Assembly: GCF_026212465.1 (NCBI RefSeq)
Contig: NC_080058.1
Span: 15,368,537 to 15,432,536, forward strand
Length of the DNA stretch: 64,000 bases
Direction of reading: 5' to 3'
Source of the DNA: Amaranthus tricolor
Lineage: Eukaryota > Streptophyta > Magnoliopsida > Caryophyllales > Amaranthaceae
The notes beneath the pieces are model-generated. The model was not told where the DNA came from, made no database searches, and saw only the letters and a list, made by a program, of their open reading frames with translations. A program made the position numbers and the translations under genes. Position 1 is the stretch's first letter; each line of letters starts with the position of its first letter. Shown piece after piece: positions 1 to 11,995 of this stretch.

Positions 1-3000
1 AAGATTGCTCGATCCCAATCCCAAAACTGTAAGTATACAACTTTATTCAGGAAAAAAAAAAGTAGAAAAATTTTCTCTTCATCCTTCTCGATTTAGATAT
101 CTTGACTTAAAATTAGAAACATCAGTGTGCAACTATTTAAGGGAACTGTGATCTTGTTAAATGATATCTTTCTATTCTAATATACTTTTTATAAATATAT
201 TGAAAGAAACTCTTGATTGAAGAAAAGTCTTTGACTTTCCTTTACATAGCTAATAATAAAGAAGTTGTTTCCGATTGAACTTTGTAGCAAATAATGTGAT
301 CAATAAACTTGCTATAACTTAAGATTTTGAAAGTTGAAACTTTGCTGACTTTCCCTCATATTTCATATGTTCTTTTGATGATACAGCGTATTACAATTGA
401 AGAAATTAGAAATGACCCTTGGTTTCAAGTGAACTACATTCCTGCACGACAAAATGCGGAAGAAGAAGTAAACTTAGATGATGTTCGTGCTGCTTTTGAT
501 GATATTGAGGTCAGGTTTCTCCCACTTGGTCTATTCCATTCTATACTTCAATATTTCCGGGCATTCCTGTGCATACATATGTTAATAATTCTTGCTGCAT
601 CTTATTCGTCTTGATTCTGTCACAAGTTGTCTTATCAATGTATGTTACTTCTTTTCAGTTTTAGTTGTTACGTTGTAGCTGGTCCCTGCCTTTGTATTTT
701 GCCTGATTCTGTAACTTATTAAGTTTTCTTGGAAATTATACGGCAGGACCATTATGTGACTGAACAGTCTAGGCATATGGACCGGGGACCCCTGATAATG
801 AATGCATTTGAAATGATTACCCTATCTCAAGGTCTAAATCTGTCAGCTCTCTTTGACAGGCGCCAGGTATATTCGTGTTCAAATAAATAAATGTAATCTA
901 GTCAGTAGTTAAAGAAACTAAATTTCAGTTGGTGGCTGCGTTGGTAACTTGCAAGTTTTCTTGAACATATTATACTAATTTCTGCCTTTCTACACATTTC
1001 ACTCTTGTTTTTATAGGATTATGTAAAGAGACAAACCCGTTTTGTTTCACGCGAATCTCCAAAAAATATAATTTCGACAATTGAAACCGTTGCTGAATCA
1101 ATGGGTCTCAAGGTTCATACACGTAACTACAAGGTGTAGATCTTAACTTAGCACAAATTTATTTTTCTTGAGGCAGAGGTGTAAGTTTGCATTTATACTG
1201 CTCTATGCTGATTTAGGTTTATGCCAAGTGATAAATGAACTCAGTTTCTTGTCCCTTCCTACCGTTAGTATTCCATAGCTCTTGATTATGTATGTAATCA
1301 AAGTCCTATTTTGAAATTTGTTAAGCTATGCCTGCTTTAGAAGTTCTTTCTTGCTAGATGAATGGAGTAATGCTTAACAATGTATTCGCAGGAGGGGATT
1401 CATAGTGAAAGGAAGTGGATGGAGAGTGATGGATCTGTTTTTCTTTATGTAGATATATATCAAGGAAGCCAAGGGAAGGACATAGAGAATCTCCTTTTTC
1501 CTATGATACATCTTACATTGTGGTTGGATAAAAATGGTGGAGGAAACAGTCGGATAATCTATAACTATTACTAAAACAAAACACTATTGATGTCATCACT
1601 TTTAAAGTTGCTTACGTATCACTTCCTCAATAAAAATGTTCCCTCTAAACTCCATGATAATGTCATTGTTATTCTGACTAATATTTTTATCTTTGACTTT
1701 TCTACTTTCTAATTATGACTATAATATTATCTATATTAATTGATTTTTTTTACTTTTTAGGTCACATCATTTAATGTATTAGTCAATCATATATTTTATT
1801 TTATTTTTTTTTCAATTATTTATAAAATCTTTATAATATTATTTATTAAATGATTATAGGATAATTTGAGATGATTAAAACATAAAGTCGTAAATTAAAT
1901 TTTTTTTTTGTTTATACAAATATGTTAGAAAATTTAATAAAGTCGTGCATCGTACCGTACGGGTATTATCTAGTATTTAATAAAGAGAAAAAGGGATGGA
2001 AGGAAAGGTTTACATTATGGTCGCCCAAATGAAGGATCTTATGATATTTTGACCAAGGCAAGATTACAAAATCGGAGGTTTTTGTTGGTTTCTTGATGAA
2101 TGAAGAAAATAACATTATATGAAATTGAAATAAAATTATAAGGATTGCATGAAGCTGTTTGATCCGGGAATATGCCTAATTACAATTTGGATTCTGTACC
2201 AATGAGGTAAATTCTTATTGAAAATTGTCATCAACCTAATTACAATTTGAGAAACCCTCTTTTATATAAGTAGATAACATAGTTGGATAATTACTCTCTT
2301 AACGACCCTATTGGGGCATTGTGGATTAAGATAATTACTTAAGTGGTAATAAAAGTCGAACCAGCAAAATGAGTGTGAATTGAGATAATAATAGGTGATG
2401 AGATGGGGGTGAAGAGAGTAATATCGTGAAAGTATGATGAAAGTGAGTGACGGGGATTTATTACTTTCATTGAGTGGGGAAGGGGGTAATGGACTACCAC
2501 CACCTCCTTAGGGTAACATATTACCCCCCAAATGCGAGCAACAATTCCCCCTTTTCTCTATTTTCTTCACAAATGCCGCGATCCTATGATCTTTATAGTA
2601 ACCTTTATTTTCTTTGCAACCACCACTACTTTTCTTTGTTTTTGTTGTTTTGACTTTTGTTACTGCCCTAACGCCTTATCCTCAATCCATTATGCCCTTA
2701 ATGACCATCAAGTTACAGAGTGAATACTTAAATTAAGTTGCAATTTACAAGAGCTCTCAAGATATAAAAACGCATGCAAATGATACAATAGCTGTACAGG
2801 GTTCACAGCTTTGAGGAATTTCATTCTTTATGAACTTATATTATTTAAACAGTATATACACTGAGCTGACAACTCAGTCTGGATGGATCAAACTAAAAAG
2901 GCAATATTTCCCTTTTTGTTTTTTTTTTTATTTTTTTTTATTTTTTTGTACAGTGCTTGTTCATAAGCTTTCAGGCTCTACTTTTGTATCTTCGTATGAT

Positions 3001-5715
3001 TTGTAAGATGTAATCCTAAGTTTGACCTGTCCGTAAACCACTCCGTCAAAGACATTCTTTGTATATAGTAGCCACAACCAAGTCTCTGAATCGCACCATA
3101 AGCCACTATCAACTCAAAAGTTCTATTAACAATAGTAAAACCATCCAATTAATCTTTTAGTCACTTTATTGACACCAAATAGAAATTATATATCCGCTTC
3201 ATCTTGAAATCGTTGAAGAAATGATGTTGATGCATGCTATTTTCCATTGGTGTTATAATACTATTGACAAAGTTACATTGTTCTTTTTGTTTTTTACTGG
3301 GTGAGGTTGATATTTCGTTGAGGTTAATGGTATGGAAGGCAGTTTTGCATGGCTTAAATTAAATAGTTTTCTAGCACTATTTCCCTTGAATTTAGTTAGT
3401 TGGCTAAGCTTTATCATTTCTTTTTGTCTTTATTTTCTTTCATGTCACAGGTTCAATTAGTGTACTATAAAATCATTTTTTTTTAATTAATCCAATTTTG
3501 ACCATTCTTTTTCACTATCTTGGTTGCTTCAGACAAGACTTGAAGGAGTATCTTCAAATAGGAGAGGCCCGTTCGCTGTGGTGCTGGAGGTAAGTTTCAT
3601 TCTTTGCTGAACTATGTTAGCTCTGAGATATGTTTCATGGAGTCTAACTACTAATAGTATCTTAAACATCTCTGTTATTTCAGATCTATGAAGTTGCACC
3701 CTCACTATTCATGGTGGATGTTCGCAAAGCTGCTGGTGACACCCTTGAATACCACAAGGTTAGCATGGATCAGTGGCATTTTTTCAGTAGGCACTATGGT
3801 TGGTACTACATATAAAGGATAAGCATGTTATAACATGAGTATATCTAACATTCATAACTTCAACTCAACGCCTGAGTTATCGGCTAACTTCAATGGGTCA
3901 TTCTCCATTGTATCTGCGAATCCACACATTGGCTGTTCAAAGCTGTCATTTTACATCATTATCGCTGTAAATCCAGCGAGTAAAATATGATATAATGTAG
4001 GAGTTTTTCACCTTTCAATTTTTTCTTTCACAACGAAATCTTTATCATCATAGGGAGATTCATTCTACTATAGCCTCATTTATTACGATTTGTACTAGTC
4101 TTTCTTTGACTATCCATCTGCAAAACTACTGGGAGTATTTTACCTTTTGAAATGCATCCCCGATACCTATCCACTTGTTGCTCCAACATTGTCACTGCCA
4201 TGTACTAGACTATTGAAATATCCATTGCCTGCTAGTCCTTAATGCTCTCATTTTGTCCTCCTTATGGCTATGTGTACTATGTTGCATATTGCAATCCTCT
4301 AGAATTACAATGTTATGAGTTCTTCGTTCCTTAGCTTGGTGAAAATGGTTTGCCATCTCTACTAGAGTGGCTTGTGAAAATTAAGGCTGCCATAGCTCGC
4401 CCCCTTATTGCCACTTCAAGAAGGATGAGAAAATTTCTAGGTAGAAAACATTAATTTTCCGTTTTACCTAAAAACCAATTCCCTCCATCTAAGCACAAGT
4501 GTCTGATTTACATATTGAGTCGGTTCACCCCAAGTTTCCTATTTTCTTATTTAGAAAGCTATTTGTGGGGTTTACATTTGTATGCCCCACAAGATTCCTC
4601 AACTTTACCTCTATCGACAAACTTACATTTTCTTAAAATTTGTGCAAAATTAATGAGGACATTTGTGTTGAGATACAAATGAGTATATTTTATAATATTA
4701 TACAATTTTTTAATAATTAAAATCAACTAAACTTAATTATCGAGATCCAACCCAAACTATGATATGTATCCGACATTCCAACTGAGTCATTTTAAGCTCT
4801 ATCCAATCTTGTATGTTGAACATTTATTTATACAGCAAGAATCCAAGTATCATGCAAAGACATGAAATTCATGATGTGTTGGGCGTCATAGGTCATGCTG
4901 AAGCGGGGCACGTGACTAGCATGTTCTGTCTTGGTCGGCCACAAACAGTTTCAGCCGTGTTGTGTTATTTCGACCATCTTCAAACAGTGGCCTGTGAACA
5001 CGAGCACGCGGGCAGTACTGCAAGCCACAACACATTTTTTTTTATTTTTTTATTTTTTCCTAAAATTTGTTATAAATGACGGGCCATGCTATTTTTAAAC
5101 AAATAGAGAGCATGGTCCACCCATGGCCTACTGTTGCGGTTTTAGAGTCGTGCCTGCATACCTGTCCTAACTCGTGTCGATTTCTAATCATACATGCATT
5201 CACATTTTGAGATCTAGAAAGAACACCTTTTACCTTGTCATTTTGGGTTGGATTGTTTACTACCAGGTTATATTCAATGTTCGTCTAAGCTATGACTGAG
5301 TAATCAATGAATACTATTTTTTTTTTTTTGAAAACCCTCTAGCTGTGAAGTTCTTGGCTTTTTGCCATGCATGAGAAGTGATTATAGAGTTTGCACTTCA
5401 TCCCAATCTATGGGAAGGATTCATGATCTTTTTACTCCTTAATTTGGCGTTCCTTGCCATCTGAAAATTATGTGCGTCAACTGAATTGATACTTTTCACT
5501 CGATTCTTGAGTTGGAACATATGCATTAATGCAGTTCTTTCCTTAACCAGCATCTATGGCACCCACACCAACCAGGCGACCATCAATTTCTAAAATTTTC
5601 TTTTGTTTTTGGCCTACAGTTTTACAAGTCTTTCTGTGCTAAACTGGACAACATCATTTGGAAACCAAAAGAACATTTGGCACATCCGAGTTTACTTAAA
5701 GCAATGTCATCTTGA
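1..5715 (+). CDS. CIPK24 (SOS2): CIPK24/SOS2 protein kinase, C-terminal half (partial, spliced)
   Basis: Seven exons encode the regulatory half of a CBL-interacting Ser/Thr kinase: 1-28, 387-509, 747-866, 1017-1133, 3533-3589, 3684-3758 and 5620-5715 (TGA 5713-5715). All introns seen are phase 0 and GT-AG. About 204 residues are visible; the kinase domain lies upstream of the window, ending here in DPNPKT. Exon 747-866 holds the NAF/FISL motif (MNAFEMITLSQGLNLSALF), the autoinhibitory segment that binds CBL4/SOS3. Exons 1017-3758 form the PPI domain, which binds ABI-type phosphatases (RQTRFVSRE, EIYEVAPSLFMVDVRKAAGD). Known role: with CBL4/SOS3 or CBL10 it phosphorylates the SOS1 Na+/H+ antiporter at membranes. 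The EEEVNLDD and DPWF wording fits CIPK24 better than CIPK8. No frameshift or stop is seen, so the gene looks functional. Introns 1134-3532 and 3759-5619 are long. Confidence 0.93.
1558..1973 (+). mobile_element. Small non-autonomous Helitron-like element in SOS2 intron
   Basis: The segment starts with TC (TCTATAACTATTACTAAAA), as many plant Helitrons do. It ends CTAG before a host T, preceded by a short palindrome-bearing stretch (GTACCGTAC). The junction reads A|TC...CTAG|T, the Helitron insertion rule, with no target duplication. No coding sequence is present. It lies in the intron between exons 1017-1133 and 3533-3589, in the same orientation as the gene. The hairpin is weak, so this is probable rather than certain. 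Confidence 0.5.
1974..3532. other. Remainder of SOS2 intron, no gene seen
   Basis: AT-rich intron sequence with T-tracts near 2920-2950. Short open frames here have no recognisable protein and no splice support. A G/C-rich patch around 2440-2530 with GGGGGT/ACCCCC-type words may be a MITE remnant, but no ends could be fixed. Confidence 0.5.
3759..5619. other. Last SOS2 intron (1.86 kb), with a GC-richer patch
   Basis: GT at 3759 and AG at 5618-5619 bound the intron. A patch near 4880-5180 is clearly richer in G and C than its surroundings (CGGGCCATGC, GAGCACGCGGGC) and resembles a decayed transposon end. No terminal repeats could be paired, and the 88-codon open frame over it has no recognisable domain. 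Confidence 0.5.
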
Positions 5716-6230
5716 TCTGGTTCAATCTAATGGAGCAAAATCAAGTTTATGAATAACAGCAGAGAATAACAGCAGAACAAGTTTATGAATAGACATACTC
5801 TCCAAGGTAGTTGCCATTGAGAGGCCACATAATTGTTGGGGATTTTTAGTCTGTTATTAGATAAACAAATATGCTTGTTAATGTACCAATGGAATATGTT
5901 AAGAAAAACCACTGTAAATTTGGCATCTCTTTTTTGGGATTAGGCTGGGTTGTGTACAGACAATTGAAGCGGGTATGTATATCAATCGTGGTTTACAAAG
6001 AGGTGGTGTCTCAAAGCAATGTTTCTACAAGGACTTTATGAAGTTGTCTTGAAGTGTTCTGTCAATAAATTAGGAGAAGGTGAGTCAAATCGATTGAATG
6101 TACTTCTCTGCTGCAAGAATTTTAGAACGTTGATTGCTATTTTCAATAATGTATATGCAGGTTGGTTGTTACATCTTAAAATTAAGCTTGTAGAGAAAAA
6201 TCTTATCATTTTTCAAAATAATTAAAAAAA
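5716..6230 (+). other. Probable SOS2 3' untranslated region
   Basis: The sequence follows the SOS2 stop codon without a gap. It has a short tandem word (GAATAACAGCA, twice near 5749-5775) and an AATAAA-type hexamer near 6064. The exact poly(A) site cannot be placed. The 68-codon frame at 6019 looks like chance. Confidence 0.4.
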
Positions 6231-6587
6231 ATAAGCAATTGAGTTTTAATGTAATTTAATAATAGAATATTTTATTCTATAAGGAGATATCAGGAAAGTT
6301 GTTAAAAACGAGATTCTACTTGGAATCGTTTATGGAATCGTTTAGACCTGTCGAATTGTAGAATTGTAAGATTCTACAATAAATCTAAATTTGCTTTCTA
6401 GTTATAATTATTCATCTCAAAAGTTTAAGTTTATTAATTTAAGTTTACTCTTTCAAAAAAAAATTTAAGTTTATTAAATAGAAAGATAAATATAAAAAAT
6501 AGGAAAACTTGTTTTGGTTGGGCTTAGCTCTTGTCACATTAGTAGGTTTAACTTTGCAAATTCAACTTGGTGGGTTGAACTTTGAAG

Positions 6588-6626
6588 TTTTTTATTTTTT
6601 ATTTTTTATTTTTTATTTTTTTATTG
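6588..6626. repeat. (TTTTTTA)n microsatellite
   Basis: About five units of a 7-bp T-rich repeat, with slippage in the last unit. The flanks from 6230 to 7070 are AT-rich with no gene seen. Confidence 0.8.
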
Positions 6627-7070
6627 GGTAATGACCTGTTAGTTATTGATTATAAAATTTAGAAATATTTTTATTAAAAATGTTAAAAAATAAAGAAAAT
6701 TAAATTTAAAAATTTGTTTACCTCTTGCTCATTCGATGCAGTAGCTACCCTATCTCTTTTACTATTCTTGGTTTATTCTCAACAATTCACAAGCTACATT
6801 AAATGTTGTACTTGTATCATCAATTCTAAAGTTTAAGATGCAAAATCATAATGGTTCATTGATGGCTATTATAATTACTAAATAATATTTTAAAAGTAAA
6901 TTGTGTCTTAAGAGCACAATCAAGTGTATGCGTTCTTGTGTGCATAGAGATGGAATCCTATATGAATATGTTAATGGATGATTAAATATGTCTTAATGTG
7001 AATGTTTATGTGTGTGTTTAAGTGTATTGATTAATGTATGATTTATGTGTATATTGATGGAGGCACTTAA

Positions 7071-7950
7071 TGTAACAACCCGACTTAGTCGTTGATTAAG
7101 CAAAATAGGTCATCACGGGTTTACTAACCCAAAGAACTCAATTCTCAAAGCATAGCTCGTAAAAAAGGGTCAAAGGATCTAGAACCTAATTGTCACAACT
7201 AATTTTAATCAAAACAACTAAACCAAAATCCAAAATACTCATACAACCAACTATAAAAGTCCAAAATCGTCAACATAACCAAATCTACTACACACATACT
7301 AAAGCCCAACATACAAACTACAACTTCTATACATACTCGAATCCAAAATAGCATCTAGATATACTCTAATCACCTATGATATCCCTTCGCTCTCGGTCAG
7401 TACTAATCTATAGGCAATCTAAAAGATGAAAACAACAGGGAGTCAGCTTACATTGAATGAGCAAAAGCAATCCAAAACAAAACAAACATGATTAAACAAA
7501 ATGGAAGATTTAAAAGCAAGATCAGTTCCTAGATCTTTGTGCGCACAGGGAGTCTAGTTTGAGAGGTGCCCTATAGCTCTAAGGCTATGTCGCTCTAGAG
7601 AGAAGCTAGTCAATATCTGAATGACAACTAACCTCAAAAACATGAAGTAGGAGACAATGTCCCACCACTCCGTCAACGACCAGCTCGTAAGCCCAATCCA
7701 TTAACCTATATAACAATATCATCATAATAAATCACAACGAATTTGTGTCAACAATTAACCATTTCAAAACAATTTTATTAAAACTAATTCCAAGAAAAGT
7801 AGTCTGATTAATCCCTTTAAGGGACTGCTACTACTCACTGACAATGTCGCTTCAGATCGGTTCATCGCAATCAACTTGAAAAGGATGCTCGACGTAGTCA
7901 TATCCTGAAGCATGACAACATCACCACATTACCAAAGAGCGTTCGATACT
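7071..7950. mobile_element. Old LTR-like fragment, probably Ty3/gypsy
   Basis: It begins TGTAACAACCCGAC, a common start of plant chromovirus-type LTRs, and is moderately GC-richer than its flanks, with no open frame. No partner LTR, primer site or target duplication was found in the window, so orientation and end are uncertain. It abuts the presumed left end of the Athila element near 7953. Confidence 0.35.
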
Positions 7951-8106
7951 TGATAGAGCTTTACTTTTATTTTATTTTATTATTTTTATTTTCTTTTTTA
8001 TTATAGTTTTTATTAGCTAAATATTACTAACTTCTACTAAATATTATTATTAATATTATTATTAGTATAACTAATCATTATTATTATGATTAATATTACT
8101 ACCAAA

Positions 8107-8129
8107 TATTATTATTATTATTATTATTA

Positions 8130-8180
<51 letters not shown>
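8107..8180. repeat. (ATT)n microsatellite
   Basis: About 24 units with one interruption (a G replacing A near 8131). The apparent poly-leucine open frame over it is a by-product of the repeat. Confidence 0.95.
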
Positions 8181-8181
<1 letters not shown>

Positions 8182-9119
8182 AATCAAGAAAGAGGGAAAG
8201 AATTAAAGCAGAAAAAACATATCAGCAGCATGTCACGGCTCACAAGTTTAGTCGCGGCCTGCGACCTGAGCGCCCCAGCTTTTTTAAAAACTTGTCGCCT
8301 TCACATTTCACTTTTGAAGATGATTGGTGCAAAAAGCAGCAAGGTTGGCGAAGAAGATGGTTCGAATCAGAGCAATGATGCTTCTCTTCTACTCTTACGT
8401 AAGTAAACTTTTGTAAATTAGTATAAAAGGGGGGATGGATTGTAATAGTTGGTAGAGTTTTTGGGGAGAATTAGAAAAAAATTTTGCTGAAATTGTATTA
8501 GGGTTGTAATTTAGGAAAATCTTTAAACTCATTCTTCCTCATGCTTTTGTAAAAAATGGTCATTGTTGGCTAAGGATCTTATCTTGAGGAAATTTAGTAT
8601 TTTCCATTACCATTAAATTGTAAGTCTTTTCCTTTATTAATAAAATCATCTTTAATAATCTCTTTACTCTTGAATATGAATTGAATTGGTTGATTGGAAT
8701 GCTTAGTTGCAAATAGGTTTTCTAATTGCTTATTCATATGCTATTGAATTGGATTGTTTTGTCTAAATTGAATGTGGTAGCAACTTGAATAATTTATAAA
8801 ACTTGCTTTAGTGTATAAGTTGTTTAAGAAGGATTATCATTTTGGTTAATTGTAATCTTGCTTTAGTTTAAAATTTCATAAGTTTATTGACTTGTTATGA
8901 TGAGTATATGATGCTTTTCATTTATGCATTTATAATCAAGATAAGGATGCTTTTCCTTTCAATAGAGTTGGTTGTGTTAATTTGCAAAGATTGAAAATTA
9001 ATGCGTGAATTTGAAATACTAACAAGTACTCAAGAATCCTTTTTATCTATTTACAACCACATAATATATATTAGTTGATTTTAATCAATTTAAACAAGTT
9101 TCCTAATCACTATACTCTA

Positions 9120-9148
9120 CCCCCCCCCCCCCCCCCCCCCCCCCCCCC
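9120..9148. repeat. Poly-C tract, 29 bp
   Basis: An uninterrupted run of C on the plus strand (G on the other) inside the Athila LTR. It is the longest G/C homopolymer seen in this AT-rich window. Such runs can form G-quadruplex or i-motif structures and are prone to length error. Confidence 0.95.
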
Positions 9149-9317
9149 TTTATATTTGAGTTTGTATAAGAAGATACACCTAAATCAACTAAAAGTCCTT
9201 TTTTCCCTGTGGATTAAACCTTTGCTTACTATTATATTACTTAGTTGTATTATATTTAGGAGTAGTTGTAAATTACTTTGGCAAGCATAACGACTGTAAA
9301 AATAGCTTTGTCATATT

Positions 9318-9335
9318 TGGCGTCGTCGCAGGGGA
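9318..9335 (+). promoter_or_regulatory. Athila primer-binding site (tRNA-Asp type)
   Basis: TGGCGTCGTCGCAGGGGA differs at three positions from the complement of the 3' end of plant tRNA-Asp, the primer usual for Athila elements. It lies a few bases after the presumed LTR end. Confidence 0.75.
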
Positions 9336-9397
9336 AAGTTTAGGCGCACCCCATTTTGATTTTGGTATATCTTTTGATTGTAATATATTCTTTGTTT

Positions 9398-10532
9398 ATG
9401 GTAAATACCCGTGCTACTAACCAGGATATTTTGCAGTACGATCCTGAAATAGATAGGACATTTTTTAAGATAAGGAAAGAAATTCGTGAGTGTTTTAAGG
9501 AACTCCCTTTTGAGGTAGCTAAATCAATGGCTAGAGAAAGTTCATTGCGAGAATTGAAAGCTCCTAATATAGAATATCAACCTTTGTGCATCACTTATCC
9601 TGAACAAGGAGAGGGTTCCACTTTGAGATCAAATCAGGGGTTATCCATGTGTTGCCTACCTATCATGGTTCCAATGGTGAAGATCCAAATAAGTTCTTAT
9701 CCGAATTCCATGTGGTTTGTAGTAGTATGAAGCCAACGTCAGCTTTAGATGATGTTTTCAAACGTAGGAAATTTCCTTTTGCGTTAAAAGATGCCGCGAA
9801 AGATTGGTTGTACTACTTATCACCGGGTTGTATCAATACTTGGACTGATATGAAAAGACGCTTTTTGGAAACATATTTCCCAGCTTCTAAAGCATAAAAT
9901 TTGAAGAAGGAAATTAGCAACATAGAGCAATGGTCAGATGAGTCTTTTTATGAGTATCGGGAGAGATTCAAGAGATTGTGTGCAAGTTGTCCTTACCATG
10001 GTTATTCTGATGATGATCTCATTTTGTACTTTTATAATGGTCTTTTGAACGATGAAGTGCGAATGGTGAATGCAGCGAGTGGAGGTTCTTTCTTAAGCAA
10101 AATACCTACTGCTGCTAGGGAATTGCTTGAAGAATTAGCAGAGGGTTCAAGACAATTTAGTAGAAGAGAAAATCCAAGGAAAATAAGTCTTGAAGATTCT
10201 AGTTCTAATACTAAGTTTCACAAGTCAGAGGACAAGGTGGAGGCTCTTACTTCAATGATGAGGTATTTTATGGTGAAGAACAAAACTCAACAAGTAAAAG
10301 CTTGTGGAATATGTTCTTTAGATCATGTCACCGACACATGTCCAAAACTTCTAGAAGAAACTTATGAAGAAGCGAAAGCCATGGGTTTTCAAGGTTAAAA
10401 TTAGAATTTTCCAAGAAAGAATGATCCTTACTCCAACACTTATAACCCTGGGTATAAAGATCATCCAAACTTTAGGTGGAGGCCACAAAATCCAAATCCC
10501 AACCCACCATTTCAACAACAAAATCATCCATC
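9398..10532 (+). pseudogene. Athila gag, N-terminal part (pseudogene)
   Basis: The capsid-coding region starts at ATG 9398 (MVNTRATNQD). It shows the retrotransposon gag wording DAAKDWLYYL, FLETYFPAS, ESFYEYRERFKRLC and YFYNGLL. A CCHC-like knuckle follows (CGICSLDHVTDTCP, near 10300-10340), then a Q/N/P-rich stretch. It is not functional: a frameshift near 9640, TAA at 9895-9897 and a TAA at 10396-10398 interrupt it. The coding frame runs up to the CACTA insertion at 10533 and resumes in the same frame at 28397. Confidence in Athila gag is high; the exact frameshift base is not certain. Confidence 0.85.
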
Positions 10533-10564
10533 CACTAGTGGAAAAAATGTCAATTGTTGAGTGA

Positions 10565-10740
10565 CATATGCTGCGGTTTGTGTGAGACGCAGCATAAAAT
10601 ATATTGAAAAATGAAGAAAAAAAGAAAGGGGTATATGCTGCGGTTCCAAGAAAACTACAGCATATACCCCTTACTAAAAAAAATTCAAAAAAATAAGGGG
10701 TATATGCTGCGGTTCCAAGAAAACCGCAGCATATACTCCT
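10565..10740. repeat. 5' subterminal hairpin repeats of the CACTA element
   Basis: Three inverted units: a degenerate one at 10565-10596, then 10628-10670 and 10696-10740. The last two have arms GGGGTATATGCTGCGGTT with a loop of about 7 bases and are near copies in tandem. In CACTA elements such motifs bind the TNPA-type accessory transposase (family knowledge). Confidence 0.85.
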
Positions 10741-10744
10741 TAAA

Positions 10745-11760
10745 AAAAATTTCCGCCTCTCTAATATTATAAGCTACTGTATGTGTTCATTGTAAAATTA
10801 AAAAACCCGCCTCTTCTTCTTCTTCTTCTTCAAGCTTTCTTCTTCATTGAAAACCCACGACATTGAGACTACTCCCACTGAATTCCACCATTGTCTTCAA
10901 GCTTTCTAAAATTTCTCCATTTTCTTTAAGCTTTCATGTTTAACCTAGTATTACTACTCACGCGTCACGCCATTGTCTTCAACCTAAAGTCCGCCATTTT
11001 GTTCAAGATCTTCTTCATCATCTTCAAGTACACGAAATTTCAACCTAAACCCATGAAATTTCAACCAACCAAACTCCTTCAAGCTATTGTTTAAGGTAAT
11101 TGTATATTTCAATTTCTTCAATATCTACATAATATTAGGGCTTAGTGTTTTTCAAATGTTTGTGTACTAATGTTGTTGATTTTTTCCATTGTAGGTTACA
11201 TAACTTCATTGTAGAGCACACCGTTATCCTCTTAATCACAATGTAATTTCTATTTATATATCATGTTTTGTTATATTTTTAAGTAATTTCTTCATTTTAT
11301 TAATGAATGTATGTTTCTGTTTTGATGTTTTACATTTATCATAATTTTTATTATTAGTTTGTAAATTAGGGTTAATTAGGGTTGTTTATGGTTAAATGAA
11401 TGTTGTTGTTAATATGAATTTTTTAGTTGTCCAAGTTTATGAATGTGATTGTATTTTTATTGTTTTTATATGTTGTTAGTATTAGTTGTTAGTATGAATT
11501 TTAATTATGGTTATTAGAATAAACATGATTTGGAAAATTCTAAAAAAGTTGTATTATTATTAGGGTTAATTAGGGTTAAATAAATGTTATTAGTATATAC
11601 ATATTTTTTGAACAATTTATAGATTGTGAAGCTAAGGTTAATTAATATAAATGAGGGTTAAATAAATGATTATTACTTAGTTTTAGCGTTAATTAGGGTT
11701 AAGTATTTATGTTAAGAAATGATTATTAATTTTGTTTTGAATTAATTAATCACACTTAGG
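10745..11760 (+). other. CACTA leader and intron-like region
   Basis: A CTT-rich leader-like stretch (10805-11095) leads to a possible donor (GGTAATTG near 11096) and acceptor (TTGTAG near 11193). A second AT-rich intron-like stretch precedes the ATG at 11761. No protein is recognised here. TTAGGGTTAATTAGGG words recur but do not form a telomeric array. Confidence 0.4.
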
Positions 11761-11995
11761 ATGACAAAAGATTGTTCTTAGATGCATGGAAGCATTGAAT
11801 CGTCATAATTTATTGATGGCGTATTAGAATTTTCTAGTATTACCGTTGAACATCAAGATAGAACGGGGGGAGTTGGTTTTTATTGCCCATGTTAAGTGTG
11901 GCAATGTATAAAAGGTAGATAGTGTTGATATCCTTAGGGAGCACGTGGTTTGTTTTGCATGAAACTTGGCACGCAACACTATTTGGTATATATTA
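11761..11995 (+). pseudogene. CACTA transposase-associated domain exon (degenerate)
   Basis: The translation from ATG 11761 follows the N-terminal domain of plant TNP2-type CACTA transposases (transposase-associated domain). After a start resembling M-x-K-D-x-S-x-M-H-G come F-I-D-G-V-L-E-F, a Y-C-P-C cysteine pair, and LREHVV followed by a W-Y-I end. In-frame TAGs and TAAs (for example where a tryptophan is expected near 11779) and a frameshift after the CPC motif make it a pseudogene. The family normally continues into a DDE core, which is missing. Its end is duplicated downstream (12108-12195). Confidence 0.6.

Larger units (their letters stand above)
7953..9313 (+). repeat. Athila left LTR (start approximate)
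   Basis: The right end is set by the primer site that follows it (9318). The sequence ends in CA near 9313. Inside are a TATA-like GTATAAAAGG at about 8421 and an ATT microsatellite. The matching 3' LTR is absent from the window, so the left boundary cannot be checked. Confidence 0.45.

Noticed and set aside
1380..1574. 64-codon frame in the SOS2 intron
   Set aside because: No splice sites in phase, no known domain, and it overlaps the Helitron-like start.
4813..5079. 88-codon frame in the last SOS2 intron
   Set aside because: Lies on a GC-rich repeat-like patch, ends in a T-tract, no recognisable protein.
8130..8378. Poly-leucine protein
   Set aside because: Produced by the ATT microsatellite inside the Athila LTR.
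11340..11710. Interstitial telomere repeats (TTAGGGTT words)
   Set aside because: Words are scattered among ATTAGGGTTAATTAGGG variants, not a TTTAGGG array.
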